DNA from: Heterodera schachtii
Lineage: Eukaryota; Nematoda; Chromadorea; Rhabditida; Heteroderidae
Direction of reading: 5' to 3'
DNA length: 64,000 nucleotides
Assembly (NCBI GenBank): GCA_023374025.1
Contig: SIJG01000073.1
Coordinates: forward strand, 1-64,000
A program made the position numbers and the translations under genes. This document shows positions 22,769 through 34,000 of the stretch, piece by piece. Numbering within the stretch: the stretch's first letter is position 1; every line of letters begins with the position of its first letter. Below the pieces are notes generated by a model that searched no databases, had not been told where the DNA came from, and saw nothing but the letters and a program-made list of their open reading frames with translations.

Positions 22769-23370
22769 TATGGCTTCTTTTTTTAGGCACAAAAAATCGC
22801 AAAATAGGCACCTAAAATAGGCAGAAAAAATCGCAAAATAGGCATTAAATAGGCACTAAAATCCTCGAATAGGCACTAAAATAGGCAAAAAAAAAATTTT
22901 ATTAACGCTTTTTAGGTAGCAAAACACTTAAAAATTAATCAAAAAACTTATTTTGCTTATATTTCAATTGTTTTACAGTTGTTTCCAATAAAAATAATTT
23001 TTTAAACCAAAATTTTATGAAGAAAAAATAATTAATTTTGGTGACGAATTTTTGTGAAAATTTTTTTTCAATTCTTAGGGGTGTATTTTCTGAAATTTTT
23101 TCAAGTCGATTCTTAGGGGTGTATTTTCATTTTTATTGCATTTTTGTTAAGGATTTTTCCGAAAATCCTGAAAAAGGCGCCAAAAATGGCGAAATAGGCA
23201 CAAAAATAGGCATTTAGGCATTAAGCACAAAAAGTCCAAAATAGGCAAAAATAGGCATTATAAAAGTCATCATAGACACCCCAAACAAAGCGGAAAACGC
23301 GTTTTTCGTGCTTATCTGTGCGTATTAAGTACGCAAAAATTTAGGCATTTGCCTAAAAAAAGAAGCCCTA
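22769..23370. mobile_element. Non-autonomous TIR element, AATAGGCA family
   Basis: Inverted ends GGCTTCTTTTTTTAGGC and GCCTAAAAAAAGAAGCC match perfectly over 17 bp. Flanks TTCATCAT and TACATCAT form an 8-bp target duplication with one mismatch. Arms consist of repeated AATAGGCA/AAAAATAGGCA. The inner right part (GACACC, CAAACAAAGCG, TTTTTCGTGCTTATCTGTG) recurs near 770-820. Non-coding. Confidence 0.85.
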
Positions 23371-23499
23371 TACATCATAAATTTAAAAAAAACGCAAGAA
23401 ATACTTTTTAAAACTACCTATTTTCTCCTAATTTTTTTTTTGTATAGTGTCAACCTTGTTGTCTATGATTTGCTGTTCAGTTTCGTCACGTCACTCTTC

Positions 23500-24310
23500 A
23501 CCGGATTCTCATGCGATCACATGCCACTGCGTCGGATGAACAAGCGTTGGCAAAATGGCTTTTCACGCCTGGTCCGGACAATGTGCCAAAAGTGTTCAAA
23601 AGCTGGATTGTGTGGAATAACGGGCATTTGGCGTCGAGGATTGAAGCATTCAAAGAGGTTCTTACTAATATCTGATTTATTTGACATTTTACGTATAGTA
23701 TTTTAATCAATTTTTGCCTCATTTTAGCCATTTTTCATGCTTTGGCACCTGCCAGCTTCATCGTTTCCGTTTGGTTTTGGTTTAATTCTGCTGTTCACGC
23801 CATTGTACCCTTAGAGCTGACCAAAAATGGGAAGAGGAAGCGCTTAGATTGGCGCCATCAAAGCGGTACTTACTAATATTTGTTTCCTTTGGCAGTTTAC
23901 GTACAGTATTTTAATCAATTTTTGCCTCATTTTAGCCATTTTTACAAGCGTTGGCCCCTGCATATTTCATTGTCGTCATTTGGTTTTTTCATTCGTCTTT
24001 TGCCACTTCCGTTGTTCCATTTGTGCTGACCAATGAGAGGACATTGACGTTGAAACGGATTAACAATAGCAAATGTTTTCTGTTGGTCCGTTCTCCAATG
24101 AAAAAGAAGCAATTGGCAAAATGGGAGAAGGAAGCGATTGACTGGCGAATTTATGACCAGTGAAATCGAATTAACATTCAAATTGATAATGAGGACGAAA
24201 TCGGGGACGAGTTAGTGAATGATTATTCAAAATGCGAATTTATTTGTTTCTATTTTAGGCTTGTTGACGAAATTGCCGACCCAAGTGATCAGCAGCAGCA
24301 GAAGTGAATG
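23500..24310 (+). pseudogene. F-box fragments, two fourth blocks in tandem
   Basis: A third-block end (23,511-23,660) begins at the DDNATASDEQ-like motif (MPLRRMNKRWQNG in the visible frame). A fourth-block start at 23,731 runs to VPLELT, then jumps to WEEEAL and a third-block donor. A second fourth block starts at 23,935 (ALAPAYFIVVIWFFHSSF, KCFLLVRSPMKKKQ) and stops at RIYDQ (TGA). The tail lies at 24,258-24,460. Confidence 0.65.
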
Positions 24311-24488
24311 AATGAATTGTGGAGAAGTGATCCGATCAATTTGAATTAAGGAAATTATTGATGTGCTCATAAAAATTGTTCTCATGATGAAAAATATCAT
24401 TGTTCATCATTTATTTGTGTTGTATATGTCCTAAGGATAAATTTAGTAATTTCTTGAACTAAAATATGTCATGAAACTGCGTTATAAT

Positions 24489-25045
24489 TAGAGACAGGAC
24501 TTTTAGGCACGAAAATTTCTCAAATAGCACCTAAAAAAGGCACGAAAAATGTGAAAAAAGGCATAAAAAGTTACCAAAAACATAAAAAAAGGCACGAAAA
24601 ATTGGAAAAAGGCACGAAAAAATCAACATTTCATTTTGGACAATTTTTTAGTTTTTTTTTTTTTTTGCTCTTCGGTCAAAAAGTTTTTTCTCAGATGTTA
24701 TATCAACAATGTCAGTGGTGTTAAAAATAAAAAAAACAGATATAAATGGGGGTCCGGCGGTGCCGATAAACGCCGCCGGAAAAAAATTTGGAAATTGTAA
24801 GAATATGATAAGAAAAATTGCAAAAATTAAAAATTTTCCCCCCTTTTTTTTAAAATGCTGAATAAGGCATGAAAAAAGGCACCAAAAGGCAAAAAAGGCA
24901 CCAAAATTACGTGCCCGGCATAAGGCACCAAAATCGCAAAAAAGGCACCAAAAAGTTCAAGCTAGAAGCTTCAAACCAAGTTAAAAACTCGTTTTCGTGT
25001 ATATTAGGCCGTAAAAAAGGCATATGCCTCAAAATCCGGTCTCTA
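24489..25045. mobile_element. Non-autonomous hAT-like element, GGCACGAAAA family
   Basis: Ends TAGAGACAGG and CCGGTCTCTA; exact 8-bp target duplication GTTATAAT (24,481-24,488 and 25,046-25,053). Arms contain repeated AAAAAAGGCACGAAAA words. One GC-rich palindrome lies at 24,752-24,780. The terminus is shared with the 42,656-43,383 element, whose subterminal words are different (CCCGCTCCCG). Confidence 0.88.
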
Positions 25046-25196
25046 GTTATAATTTTCTTGAGTGGGTGTAAATGTTGGCTTGATCAGCATCAGTAGTGAT
25101 CAATCAGTATAGGTCGTCCACAAAGGGGTATTTAATTGTTTGTCTCCCCAACCCAAAATATTTAATTGAATTTGTTTGTTGAAAAAATAATATGCA

Positions 25197-25412
25197 TCAG
25201 GGATGGCACGGAATTCCGATTTCCGAAATTTTTGAAGAAAAGTCAGAAATTTTCGGAAATTTTTTTTTCAAAAAATTAGTAATTTTTATACAATTTCTGT
25301 TAATAAATTGAAATGAAATTTTTAAAGATTTCCCGGCGGCGCCTATCGGCACCGCCGGAGCTCCCCTATATTTTCAAAAAATTTTGAAAAATTCGTAAAA
25401 AATGTGTATATA
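25197..25412. mobile_element. Fragment of an element carrying the palindrome
   Basis: Starts near GGGATGGCACGGAATTCCG, has GGAAATTTTT/AAAATTTCGG words, and one GC-rich palindrome (25,331-25,358) followed by CTCCCCTAT. No matching right end, since the next element fragment begins directly after it. Its original boundaries are unknown. Confidence 0.5.
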
Positions 25413-25413
25413 G

Positions 25414-25503
25414 TAGAGGTGTACCGTGAATCACGGTCACGGTAACCGTGAATTTCACGGATTTTTTTCGGTCACGGTCACGATTCACGGGGTCAGTTCA
25501 CGG
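25414..25503. mobile_element. Left end of the 52.8-kb hAT family, truncated
   Basis: TAGAGGTGTACCGTGAATCA followed by CACGGTCACGG words, matching the left 90 bp of the 18.2-kb derivative. It breaks off at CAGTTCACGG, where F-box third/fourth-block intron sequence (GCGGTGATTTCGATTTG) resumes. Confidence 0.75.
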
Positions 25504-26050
25504 AGCGGTGATTTCGATTTGATTTTAATTGACATTTTTACAGTCGCTGACAAAATATTTTGGACGGTAATCAACTTGTTTTTGGCAAAAATTCAAATTG
25601 TTTAATATTTTTTTGGTCCATTTCAATTCGGTTTCCTTGACATTCAATTGGATGAACGATATCCGCCGTTATCTTCTTATCCGTTGTCCAATTTAGCGTG
25701 ACGAAAGCAAATGGACAAAGGAAGCGTTTGGCAACCGAATTGAGCAGCGCAACAGAATTAACATTGAAATCAATGATGAGGAGCACATCGGGGAACGGAT
25801 AAGTGAATGCTTACTTAAAAATTCAAATTTATTTCGTTTTTTTTCATTTTTAGACTTCTCAACGCAACTCGCGGCCCAAGTGATCAGCAGCAGCAGAAAT
25901 GAATGATTTGCTGAGAAGTGATCGGTCAATTTGAATTGCGGTGTTAGATAATGAATTTGATGTTTATAAAAATGTTATTTTTTGTTGCGGTGATCAATTT
26001 TCAATTCTGTTGTGTATGACTAGGATAAATTTAGTGATTTGTTGAAAAGC
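25504..26050 (+). pseudogene. F-box fourth block fragment and tail
   Basis: Reads VRCPI-like CCGTTGTCCAATTTAGCGTG (RYLLIRCPI with a stop) and INIEINDEEHIGE with a frame break before a GATAAG donor. Terminal exon at 25,853 (LLNATRGPSDQQQ), then the standard tail. Confidence 0.55.
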
Positions 26051-26310
26051 GCAAAAAGGGGCAAATACCAAAAATAGGATTTGAAATTTTAGAAAAGTCT
26101 AACCTAATTTAGTAAAAAAAACAAGAATTTAATCCAACAAACAGTTAGCCCAGCTTTATTTATCCATGGAACATAAACATCCATACTAACATTTCCGTCC
26201 ATAGAACATGAAATATTTGTTTACACCTAACACACACACAAAAACAATGTGTCATCAAAAGAGCTTCTTTATGACCGCCGCAACGAATGGCCTCCGGGAG
26301 ACGAGGCAAA
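26030..26310 (-). pseudogene. Third copy of the operon 3' segment
   Basis: AAGCGCAAAAAGGGGCAAAT, AACCTAATTTAGTAA and CAACAAACAGTTAGCCCAGC match 29,680-29,800 almost exactly. The match then runs through CCATACTAACATTTCCGTC to a scrap of the small membrane-protein gene's exon 3 (CCGCAACGAATGGCCTCCGG). Exon 4 is deleted. It shows that the F-box tail and the operon end were copied together. Confidence 0.75.
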
Positions 26311-26830
26311 AATTTTAAAATTTATTGTGTTACGATTTTAGGTTTTTTGTCGCAACTCTCTGCCAAAGTGATCAGCAGAAGTGAATGAATGATTTGCTGA
26401 GAAGTGATCGATCAAATTGAATTATGGAATTATTGACATGCTCATAATTATTTTGTTTGAATGATCTTCATAAACGTGTATTTGAACAATGCATGTCTTA
26501 AGGATAAATTTAGTGATTTGTGATTTCCTGAGACCGGAAATGGTATTTAAAAATTATTAAATTTTGCAAAGTTTTGGCGTTCTGTTACAAAATAAATAAT
26601 ATTTTCGTTGTGTGGAGCAGAATTGGCATTCATAATTTCTGATGCGGATGACATTGGAGATGGGTAAGCAAAAATTTATTCTTCAAAAAATCAAATTATT
26701 GTATACGGTTTTTAGACTTCTCAACGCAACTCCGGCCCAAGTGATCAGCAGCGCACTGGAGAGAGGAGCAGATCGCCTTCGCGACCGTTAGGGGGCTTCT
26801 CCAGAAAGAGGTGGGCACATTAATTTTAAA
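26310..26830 (+). pseudogene. F-box tails (third pair)
   Basis: 26,330-26,530 nearly duplicates 21,655-21,850, and 26,600-26,815 nearly duplicates 21,930-22,150, including the extended terminal exon (frameshifted). So an approximately 500-bp segment was duplicated between 21.65 and 26.33 kb. Confidence 0.65.
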
Positions 26831-27131
26831 TAATCCCTCTCCAATAATGTTTGAAAAAATGTAATTTTTCATTTCGGGTCGGACAGTTGGGGGAGGAAAA
26901 GGAACGCATCTGTTAGAGGCAACTTCTCCCCGCCCCCCTCCCTTTTCCATGAATAACGAAAATTTCGTCCCCAAGTTTTGGTACCGGCTCTGGAATTTTC
27001 ATAAGTATTTTCCTGTAATGTTTTTTTATTTTCTAGGATTTTTTAATGAAATTTAAGTTAGAAATTAAAAAAAATGTAATACTGCCGATGATTGCCCCCC
27101 TTTTTTGAAGAAAATTTTTTTGTTTTCAAGT
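26830..27131. other. Spacer with shared repeat words
   Basis: GGAAAAGGAACGCATCTGTT here recurs at 27,482; GGGGAACGTAGTGCACCCC at 6,420 resembles GAGCGTAGTGCACCCC at 27,540. No gene. Confidence 0.4.
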
Positions 27132-27475
27132 CATGAAAACATGTACCCAATGGTTTTCAGGGTCGCTGGTCATGAATCCGGCATCCATTCGACTAATTTC
27201 GAACCCCGGACCCTAAGTCGAACCAAATGTCGAAAAATCAAATTTTCGAATTTCACATTTCTGGTCTAAAAAAGTTTAAATGATATTTTTTGAACCAATG
27301 ATGACTTTCACTTCGTTTCCATGTATTTAAACTAAGTGAATCAAAAATCTGAAATTCAAAGATTTGAATTTTTGACTTTTTCTTCGAGTTTGGGTCCGGG
27401 GTTCCGAATTGTTCGAAATGGATGCCCCGGATTCGTGATCAGCGACCCTGAAACTCATTGGAAGCATGTTTTCAT
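27132..27475. repeat. Foldback repeat, GGGTCGCTG family
   Basis: The left arm (ATGAAAACATG, CAGGGTCGCTGGTCATGAATCC, then AACCCCGGACCC) is the reverse complement of the right arm (GGGTCCGGGGTTCC to GATCAGCGACCCTGAAAC and GCATGTTTTCAT). Arms are about 85 bp with a 170-bp loop. A half copy lies at 5,990-6,070. No clear target duplication. Confidence 0.75.
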
Positions 27476-27479
27476 AGGA

Positions 27480-27985
27480 GGCAAAGGAACGCATCTGTTA
27501 AAGGCAATTTCTGACCCCAAAAAAAATTCTGGACTGGGCGAGCGTAGTGCACCCCAAAAAAGTTTATTTTTCGTTGTTGCGTTAATTTGTTGATTTTTTT
27601 GACAAAGTGATTTGTCCTCACACCTAAATTGAAAGCTTCTTGAGTTTTCGTACAATAAGTACAATAGTGTGGATATTTTATAGTAGAAATAATTGTGAAA
27701 AAGTTTCACAGTTTTCGGAGTTGCTGGTCATAGGAATTCGACGAACTCATTGAATTTACAGTTATTGGTTTTTAAGGGATTAAATTCACAAAAATTGAAA
27801 AAAGCATAATAGAAATGAGATACATACATAATTATAATTTTAAAAACCAAAAATTCTTAGCAAGAAAAATAAATAAAATAAATTTTGGAGGTGAATTTTT
27901 TATAAAATTCAAAATGAAGCAGAGGAAAAGATGGTAGAAACAACGTAAAATTAAAAGCCCAATGTTCAATTTCAATTGATCAAAA
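27480..27985. other. Spacer, no gene seen
   Basis: AT-rich. Near 27,915 GAAGCAGAGGAAAAGATGG and ACGTAAAATTAAAA resemble the first-exon linker of an F-box gene without the following F-box exon. Confidence 0.4.
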
Positions 27986-27989
27986 AAAA

Positions 27990-28860
27990 AGTCCTTCATT
28001 GCATAGAACGTCGGATTTTTCCGCAGTTTTCGACGATTTGTCCCGTCACTCCTCAACGACTGTCCATCGCTTCGGATTTTCAACGCCTCTCGAGGCGGAT
28101 TCTTCGCCGAATTCCCATGCGATGACAATGCCACTGCTTCGGATGGAACAAGCGGTGGCAAAATGGCTTTTCACGCCTCGTCCGGACAATGTGCCAAAAG
28201 TACTGAAATGCTAGTTGAACACCAATCATGGGAATTGGCGTCGTGGATTAAAGCCATCAAAAAGGTGCTTACTAATTGACTTTTTTGGCTCTTTTACATT
28301 TTTTGGGGTTCGTATAAAAATTTTATGCCCAAATTGGGCCAACTCAACCAAAAAAGTTGTGAACTTTTGATTTTTCGTTTTCCTTCTCCCAACCTAACAA
28401 TGACATTCAATTATCATTTCGTATTTCTTAATCAATTTTCCTTCATTTTTTTGCCTCATTTTAGCCATTTTTATGTGCTTTGGCACCCGCCAGTTTCATC
28501 GTTTCCGTTTGACTTCCCTCGTCTTTTGCTGACACCGTTGTGCCCTTTGAGCTGACAAAAAATGGAAAGAGGAAGCGCTTAAAGCGGTACTTACTAATAT
28601 TTGATTTATTAGGCATTTTACGTATTTTTAATCAATTTTTCCCTCATTTTAGCCATTTGCCATTCATGGCATTGAATTGTCTCCAATGGTTCTCCGCTTG
28701 CGTCAATTCGTCCCGTCAATTCTCAGCGATTGTCCATCACTCCAATTTGTCAGCTGCGCCGCACTCTTCACCTTTGTGGACAACATGGTAGTCCGTGCCA
28801 TGGCCATGGATTCGTTGCGCAATTCGCACCCAACCGAGGCAAGCAGCAACAACAATTTTT
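27990..28860 (+). pseudogene. F-box family fragments in disorder
   Basis: The third block begins mid-way at 28,020 (FRSFRRFVPSLLNDCPSLRI in the family frame, one base out in places), then FAEFPCDDNATASDGTSGGK with an extra A. Intron 28,265-28,470 resembles 9,700-9,800 and 8,963-9,060. The fourth block starts at 28,468 and jumps into WKEEALKAV at 28,560. A second third-block piece (28,660-28,780) reads GIELSPMVLRLRQFVPSILS. None is complete. Confidence 0.6.
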
Positions 28861-28879
28861 TGAACAAATTGCAGCTAAT

Positions 28880-29340
28880 TTTTTTAAACATTTCTACATA
28901 TTAATTTTTTCCGAAATTTTCATTAGTTTAAATTTTAAAAAAATATGTACGTTTCCCATTCAATTTTGCATGTGGTGGTCAAATAGGCGCCAGTCAGCTT
29001 GATTTTGAAGTATAATTAACTCATTTAATAATTGAATAAATTTAATATCATCCGATACCCCTAACATAAGTTTGTTTTTCCTATAAAATTTTCGAAAATT
29101 TTGGTCAACTTTCAAAAAAGTTACGTACAAAAAACAAGTTTTTCAAACCTTTTTGGCGTAACTTTTTTTGAAACTTAACCAAATTTTATCAAAATTTTGT
29201 AGGCAACTATAGAACACGTAGGACTATCGAATGAAATCAAATTGATTCAATTCAGATAACTATGAAAGGAATTATATACCCCAAAAAAGCTGGTGACAAA
29301 ATTTAAAAAAAAAAATTTTTTTTTTTTTTAATAATTGCTC
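28880..29340. other. Spacer with foldback-type core
   Basis: Non-coding. Contains an inverted pair around 29,040-29,260 (AATATCATCCGATACC and ACTATCGAATGAAATC, with TTTTCAAAAAAGTTACGTAC and GGCGTAACTTTTTTTGAAAC), related to the foldback family at 55.74 kb. Confidence 0.45.
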
Positions 29341-29344
29341 TTTT

Positions 29345-29680
29345 TGAAAGGTGCCCATCGAAATACGGGCGATTGGATGGAAATTTCTCTTGACCAGTGG
29401 AATCAAATTGCATCCATATCAATGATGAGGACGGAATCGGGGACGGGTGAGCGAATGATTATTCAAAATCCGAATTTATTTGTTTCTATTTTTAGGCTTC
29501 TCGACGCAACTCCCGGCCCAAGTGATCAGCAGTGGAAAGTGAATGAATGAATTGTGGAGAAGTGATCGATCAATTTGAAAGATGGAATTGGAAATTGACG
29601 TGCTCATTAAACATTCTTTTTTTTTGTGATCAATATGGATTTTGTAATGTGTATGTCTTATGGATAAATTTAGTGATTTG
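29345..29680 (+). pseudogene. Last F-box unit: fourth-block end plus tail
   Basis: Reads GDWMEISLDQWNQIASISM, then a frame break and a GTGAGC donor. Terminal exon 29,494-29,540 (LLDATPGPSDQQ). The tail runs into the 3' end of the small membrane-protein gene, which lies on the other strand, so the two are convergent. Confidence 0.6.
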
Positions 29681-29913
29681 TTGAAAAGCGCAAAAAGGGG
29701 TAAATACCAAAAATAGGATTTTAAATTTTAGAAAGTCTAACCTAATTTAGTAAGAAAAAAAACTAGGATTTAATCCAACAAACAGTTAGCCCAGCTTTAT
29801 TTATCCATGGAACATAAACATCCATTCTAACATTTTCGTCCATAAAACATGAATTTTTCTTTACACCTAACATAAACACAATGTGTCCTCGAGAGTGCTC
29901 TTATTTATGCTCA

Positions 29914-30888
29914 TCAGTCACTCTTCTCCATGAACAGCGTGTAGGGCCACAACGGCTTCTCCTTGGTCCCGTACAACATCATGGCAAAGTTGTGCGCAGT
30001 GATGAACACGGACACGATCACCATCCATTTGCACATTTGGAAGGTGATCTCCTGGGTTCGGTTGATGCGCTCCGTCGGCACGCCGGCCAACATTTTTGGC
30101 TGCCAAATGAATGGATTTGATCGGATTTTGATTGGATCATTATAATTGAAATGGCAAAAAAATGCCAAAATTTGAAAATTTGTGTCTCACATAGCATTCC
30201 TCCTGCAGCGCGCGCACCTGCGGATTGTACAGGCCGTATTTGCCCATCACCAAACCGCCACAACGAGTGCCCTCCGGGAGACGAGGCAAAATTTTACCAT
30301 AGGCCTGTAGAAAAAAAAAATGAAATAAAATACGGTAAAAAATATTTGTGGTAATGATACAGTACAGTACTGTTAAAGACTTTAAGGGTTCAAACACCAA
30401 GAAACATGGATTATTTCTCACTAATTACGGTATTGTCCTTTAGAATAAAGTTTTGAATGGTGGAAAAAAATTTTTTTTTTGTCAAAGGATGTCATGGCAA
30501 CTCATTAAAAGACAACTCGTACAATTTCTTTGGTTTGGCCTAGAGGCTTCAGCCTAAGCTTTAGGCTAGGCATTGTTTTTGTAAAATACGAGTGATTTTT
30601 GTATTGACCCGTTCAAATTCGGGACTTTGTCAATTTTATGCACTCGAAATTGTTAAATGAGAGAACTCACCCCCAGTTGCCACTCGCCGGGGTTCAAACT
30701 GAAAAAGCACAGCATTATAATTGCGTAAAAAAATTGAGTATTTTTTACGGGTCAAATTCCTCAAGCGTTGGCGGATTTTTGCCGGTCACCGGATGGACCA
30801 AACCGCCGCCTTTTATTGAACGGCAGCAAATTTGGACGGGGCTGACGAGGCGTTTGAAGAGGAAAACATTCGACGGTTTGGAGCACAT
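29914..30888 (-). CDS. Small single-pass membrane protein, probably mitochondrial
   Basis: Four exons: 30,749-30,888 (MCSKPSNVFLFKRLVSPVQI), 30,671-30,698 (LNPGEWQLG), 30,191-30,304 (AYGKILPRLPEGTRCGGLVM and KYGLYNPQVRALQEECY), 29,914-30,099 (PKMLAGVPTERINRTQEIT, stop TGA). All introns are GT-AG and phases agree, giving about 155 residues. The N-terminus is basic/hydrophobic with Arg and few acids, like a mitochondrial presequence. A hydrophobic segment (MVIVSVFITAHNFAMMLYG) lies near residues 118-136, followed by a short basic/aromatic tail. I do not recognise the family; a respiratory-chain accessory subunit is a guess from size and layout. It is third in the putative operon, about 158 bp after the upstream stop. 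Two degenerate copies exist in the window. Confidence 0.75.
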
Positions 30889-31046
30889 TTGGGGTAACTT
30901 TTGCTATGCCTTTTCGTTGAAAAAAATGGGAAAATTTTAAAGAAAAATGATCGAAAATATTGCGAAATGATCCAAATCAATGATATAAATGGGCATGAAA
31001 GGAAATAAATTATGAAAAACAAAATTATTAAAAAACGAAACAAAAA

Positions 31047-34000
31047 TTATTTGAAAAAATTAAAGAATGCGTCCGCCGATTCGGCACTTTTGCACAGCGA
31101 AGTGAGCATTGACAAATAGGCAATTTTAAGTGAAGGTGCCGAGATTGCCCGATTCCGGAACACAAAGTCGTACAATCCTTCCTGAAAAATCAAAAAAAAA
31201 TGTATAAACTTTGAAAAAACACCCAAAAACTTACGCAATTAGGGTCCGTAAATTCACGCGAACATCGAACAATTTGCTCTGTTTCACGCTCATAAAGTGT
31301 GGCGATCAGTTCAAGGAATGTTTTGAAGTGCAAATTGGCAAAGTTTGGCACCGCTTTCTTCGACGGCGACGATGGCGAATAATAATGATGATGATGATAA
31401 TGATGGTTTTGCCATGGCATTGATGCGCCGTCGTCCGCCATTTGTTGGTGCGCCGTTTTGTCTTGTTGCATCAGCAACGAGTACAGTTCCTCCTCACAAA
31501 GGTTGCACATTTCGACAAGCTTAAAGTACACATTTTTTAAATATTGACTCAAAATCCATTTAAAATCCTATCAAAAATTTTGAATCAAAATCAAATAAGC
31601 GATAGATGGACAGTTTGACTTAAATTACGAAAAAAATTTACAAAAAAATATTTTAGGAAAAAAATTGTGGCATATTTTCATCCAATTTTCGAATCCAAAC
31701 TCGAATTCGAATGTTTTAAGTCGAAAAAATGTTTACAGGCACTCAGATTCGAACTCCCAAGCGACACCACGCAGGAGGGACCAATAGACCACGTATCATC
31801 AAAAAAATTGGATCTAAGAGTTCAAATCCGTGTGCCTGCAAACGACTTTTCCGACCCTAAAATTTGGGGTTCCGAGTTCGTAGTTGGATGAAGTAATATT
31901 ATTTTGCATTAAAATGCATTATTTTTTAAATTTATGGCAATGTTTTGTATTAATAAAAAAATTTTTTATAGAAAAAGATGAAAAATTTTTTTTTTTTTTT
32001 TTTGCAAATTTTTCTGCTTTTTTAAGTTTATTTCAAAATTTTTGAGGAAAAATGTACAAAATCGATTGTACGAACTGCCATTGACCCCATTTTGGTATCA
32101 TTTGTGAAACTGTACAATCAAATTATTACCCACCTTGTCACGGAAATAGCAAATGAAATTTTTGATCAGCGAGTCGACCACGTCAATTGAAAAGGGGAAC
32201 TCAAAAAATGCCGGCGCCTTCACAATGAACGCCTGCATGTATTCAAATGCCATGTTTTTGATGCCGTCGTTGACCAACTCAATTTCGTCAAGTTCATGCG
32301 AAATGCCAAGGCCTGAAAAATTTAAGGAAAATTTAAAAGCAAAAAAAATTTTTTTTTTTTTACCAAGCGAATTTCGTGCGTATTTTATTGCCACACCCAA
32401 CGCAAGTGAAATGGTGCCCTTCAAACAAAAATTGTCCGGCTCATCGCATTTGGAAGGCTGGCGCAACAGCGCCATGAAATTGTTGAACACCTCGACAGAG
32501 CCATCACCTTAATTTGAGTGTTGTCAAAGTCCGTAACCATGGGAAGACGCAAAAAGGCACCAAATGAAAAAATTTTTGGTCCAAAAAAATATGATTGAAT
32601 ATTATTGTAAACCGAAAACGAAGAAAAATTCTTAGAAATTGTTAAAAGTCAAAAAATTTCTTTAAAAATTGAATTTTTCGGAATTTCGAAGTTTTTCAAA
32701 ACGTCGAGCGGAGAGAATAAAAATGTACCCGGGTTCACTGCCCGTCGCCTGCCAATATGTTTTCCCAAAATTTTTAATTTGTTACCAAAGTTCGTTTAAA
32801 TTTTTTTTTCGAGTCTCATCAAACCCACGTCTTGACCATAAAAAACGGATATTTCGGCCTGATTGTCTTACATTGCTGCTTCAGCTTCACCGGGTTGATC
32901 AGCAGCAAAAGTGCTGTCCAAAGTGCATGGTCCACGGGTCGGAACACTCTGTCCGGTTGAATTCGGCACAAATGGGCAAACAGTGCGTCCATGACGCCCT
33001 TTTGCATGTCCACCGGACAGAACAATGCGCACAAACACAGCACTTGGTAACAGTGTTGATCAACCGTTTTCACCATTGCATTGTGCTGAAATTTAGGGTT
33101 TTTTTTAAATTTATTTAAAAAATTTTGACGCGTGGCTAGGGTGGGATATTAAAAAAAATTAAAATTAAATTCCAGATATTCGAAAAATTCAAATGATAGA
33201 CCAAGTGGGTAGTAGATGGATGGAGGTATCAATTTATGCAACTAGAGTACAGACCAAAATGATGCAGGACAAAACGTCGTAGCAAAAAAATTACAAAAAA
33301 ATGCCAAGAAAAAAAAATTTTTTTTCGTTACCTAGCCTTATTCGGAAAAATTTCGTAAGCAAAAATTCAAGGAATATAAATTCATTGAATTTTAACAATT
33401 TTTGTTTTCAGTAATATATGCTTTCAATAAGGTTTAAAACCAAAATTTTTTTGAAACTTCTAAAATTTTTTTTGTCTGCATTGACATTTTGTCCATCCGG
33501 CGATGTAATGTCCCGTCGACATTTTGTCCCGGCGTGACCTTTCGGCGGTGAGTGAACCGAGCCAAAATGACTTTTTAATTAACTCAATTTCTTACCCTGT
33601 TTTTGTTTTTCATTGTTTCCTCAATTCCGAACAAATCGAACTCCCCTCTCTCCGAGAAGTGGACATATTTGCCTGAATTTACACAAATATAGTATATAAA
33701 AACCATTTTCACTTTGGTTGAAATGTCCAAAAAACATTTCATCACTGACCCAACAGTTGCTTGACAAAGTCGTCATGTTTTTTCAAAAAGTTGCCAACGG
33801 CATTTTCCATCGATGTGTCAGTGAAATCGACAATGTCCGACGAGGCGGCGGCGGCATTTGTTGAGGAACAATTTTCGAAGAATGAGAGCAATTTGTCGCA
33901 AAGAAACTGTGCAAAAATGAGGAATTAAAAGGGGCATAATTAGTGAAATTTAGAAAAAACATTTAATTTCCGCCTAGAATCATCTCCGTAGGAAATTTTA

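Larger units (their letters stand above)
4318..29680 (+). repeat. Conserved 3' tail marking about 15 F-box units
   Basis: Each unit ends with the terminal exon word AGTGATCAGCAGCAGAAGTG, then GAATGAATGATTTGCTGAGA, then GTGATCGATCAATTTGAATTA, GACGTGCTCATAAA, and finally ATGCCTTTAGGATAAATTTA and GTGATTT. Copies or parts begin near 4330, 6255, 7396, 10200, 11740, 14548, 17495, 19587, 21693, 22060, 24285, 25880, 26369, 26749 and 29520. The tail covers the stop codon, 3' UTR and probable AATAAA-like signal, and it is better preserved than many exons upstream of it. Counting it is the simplest way to count units. Confidence 0.75.
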
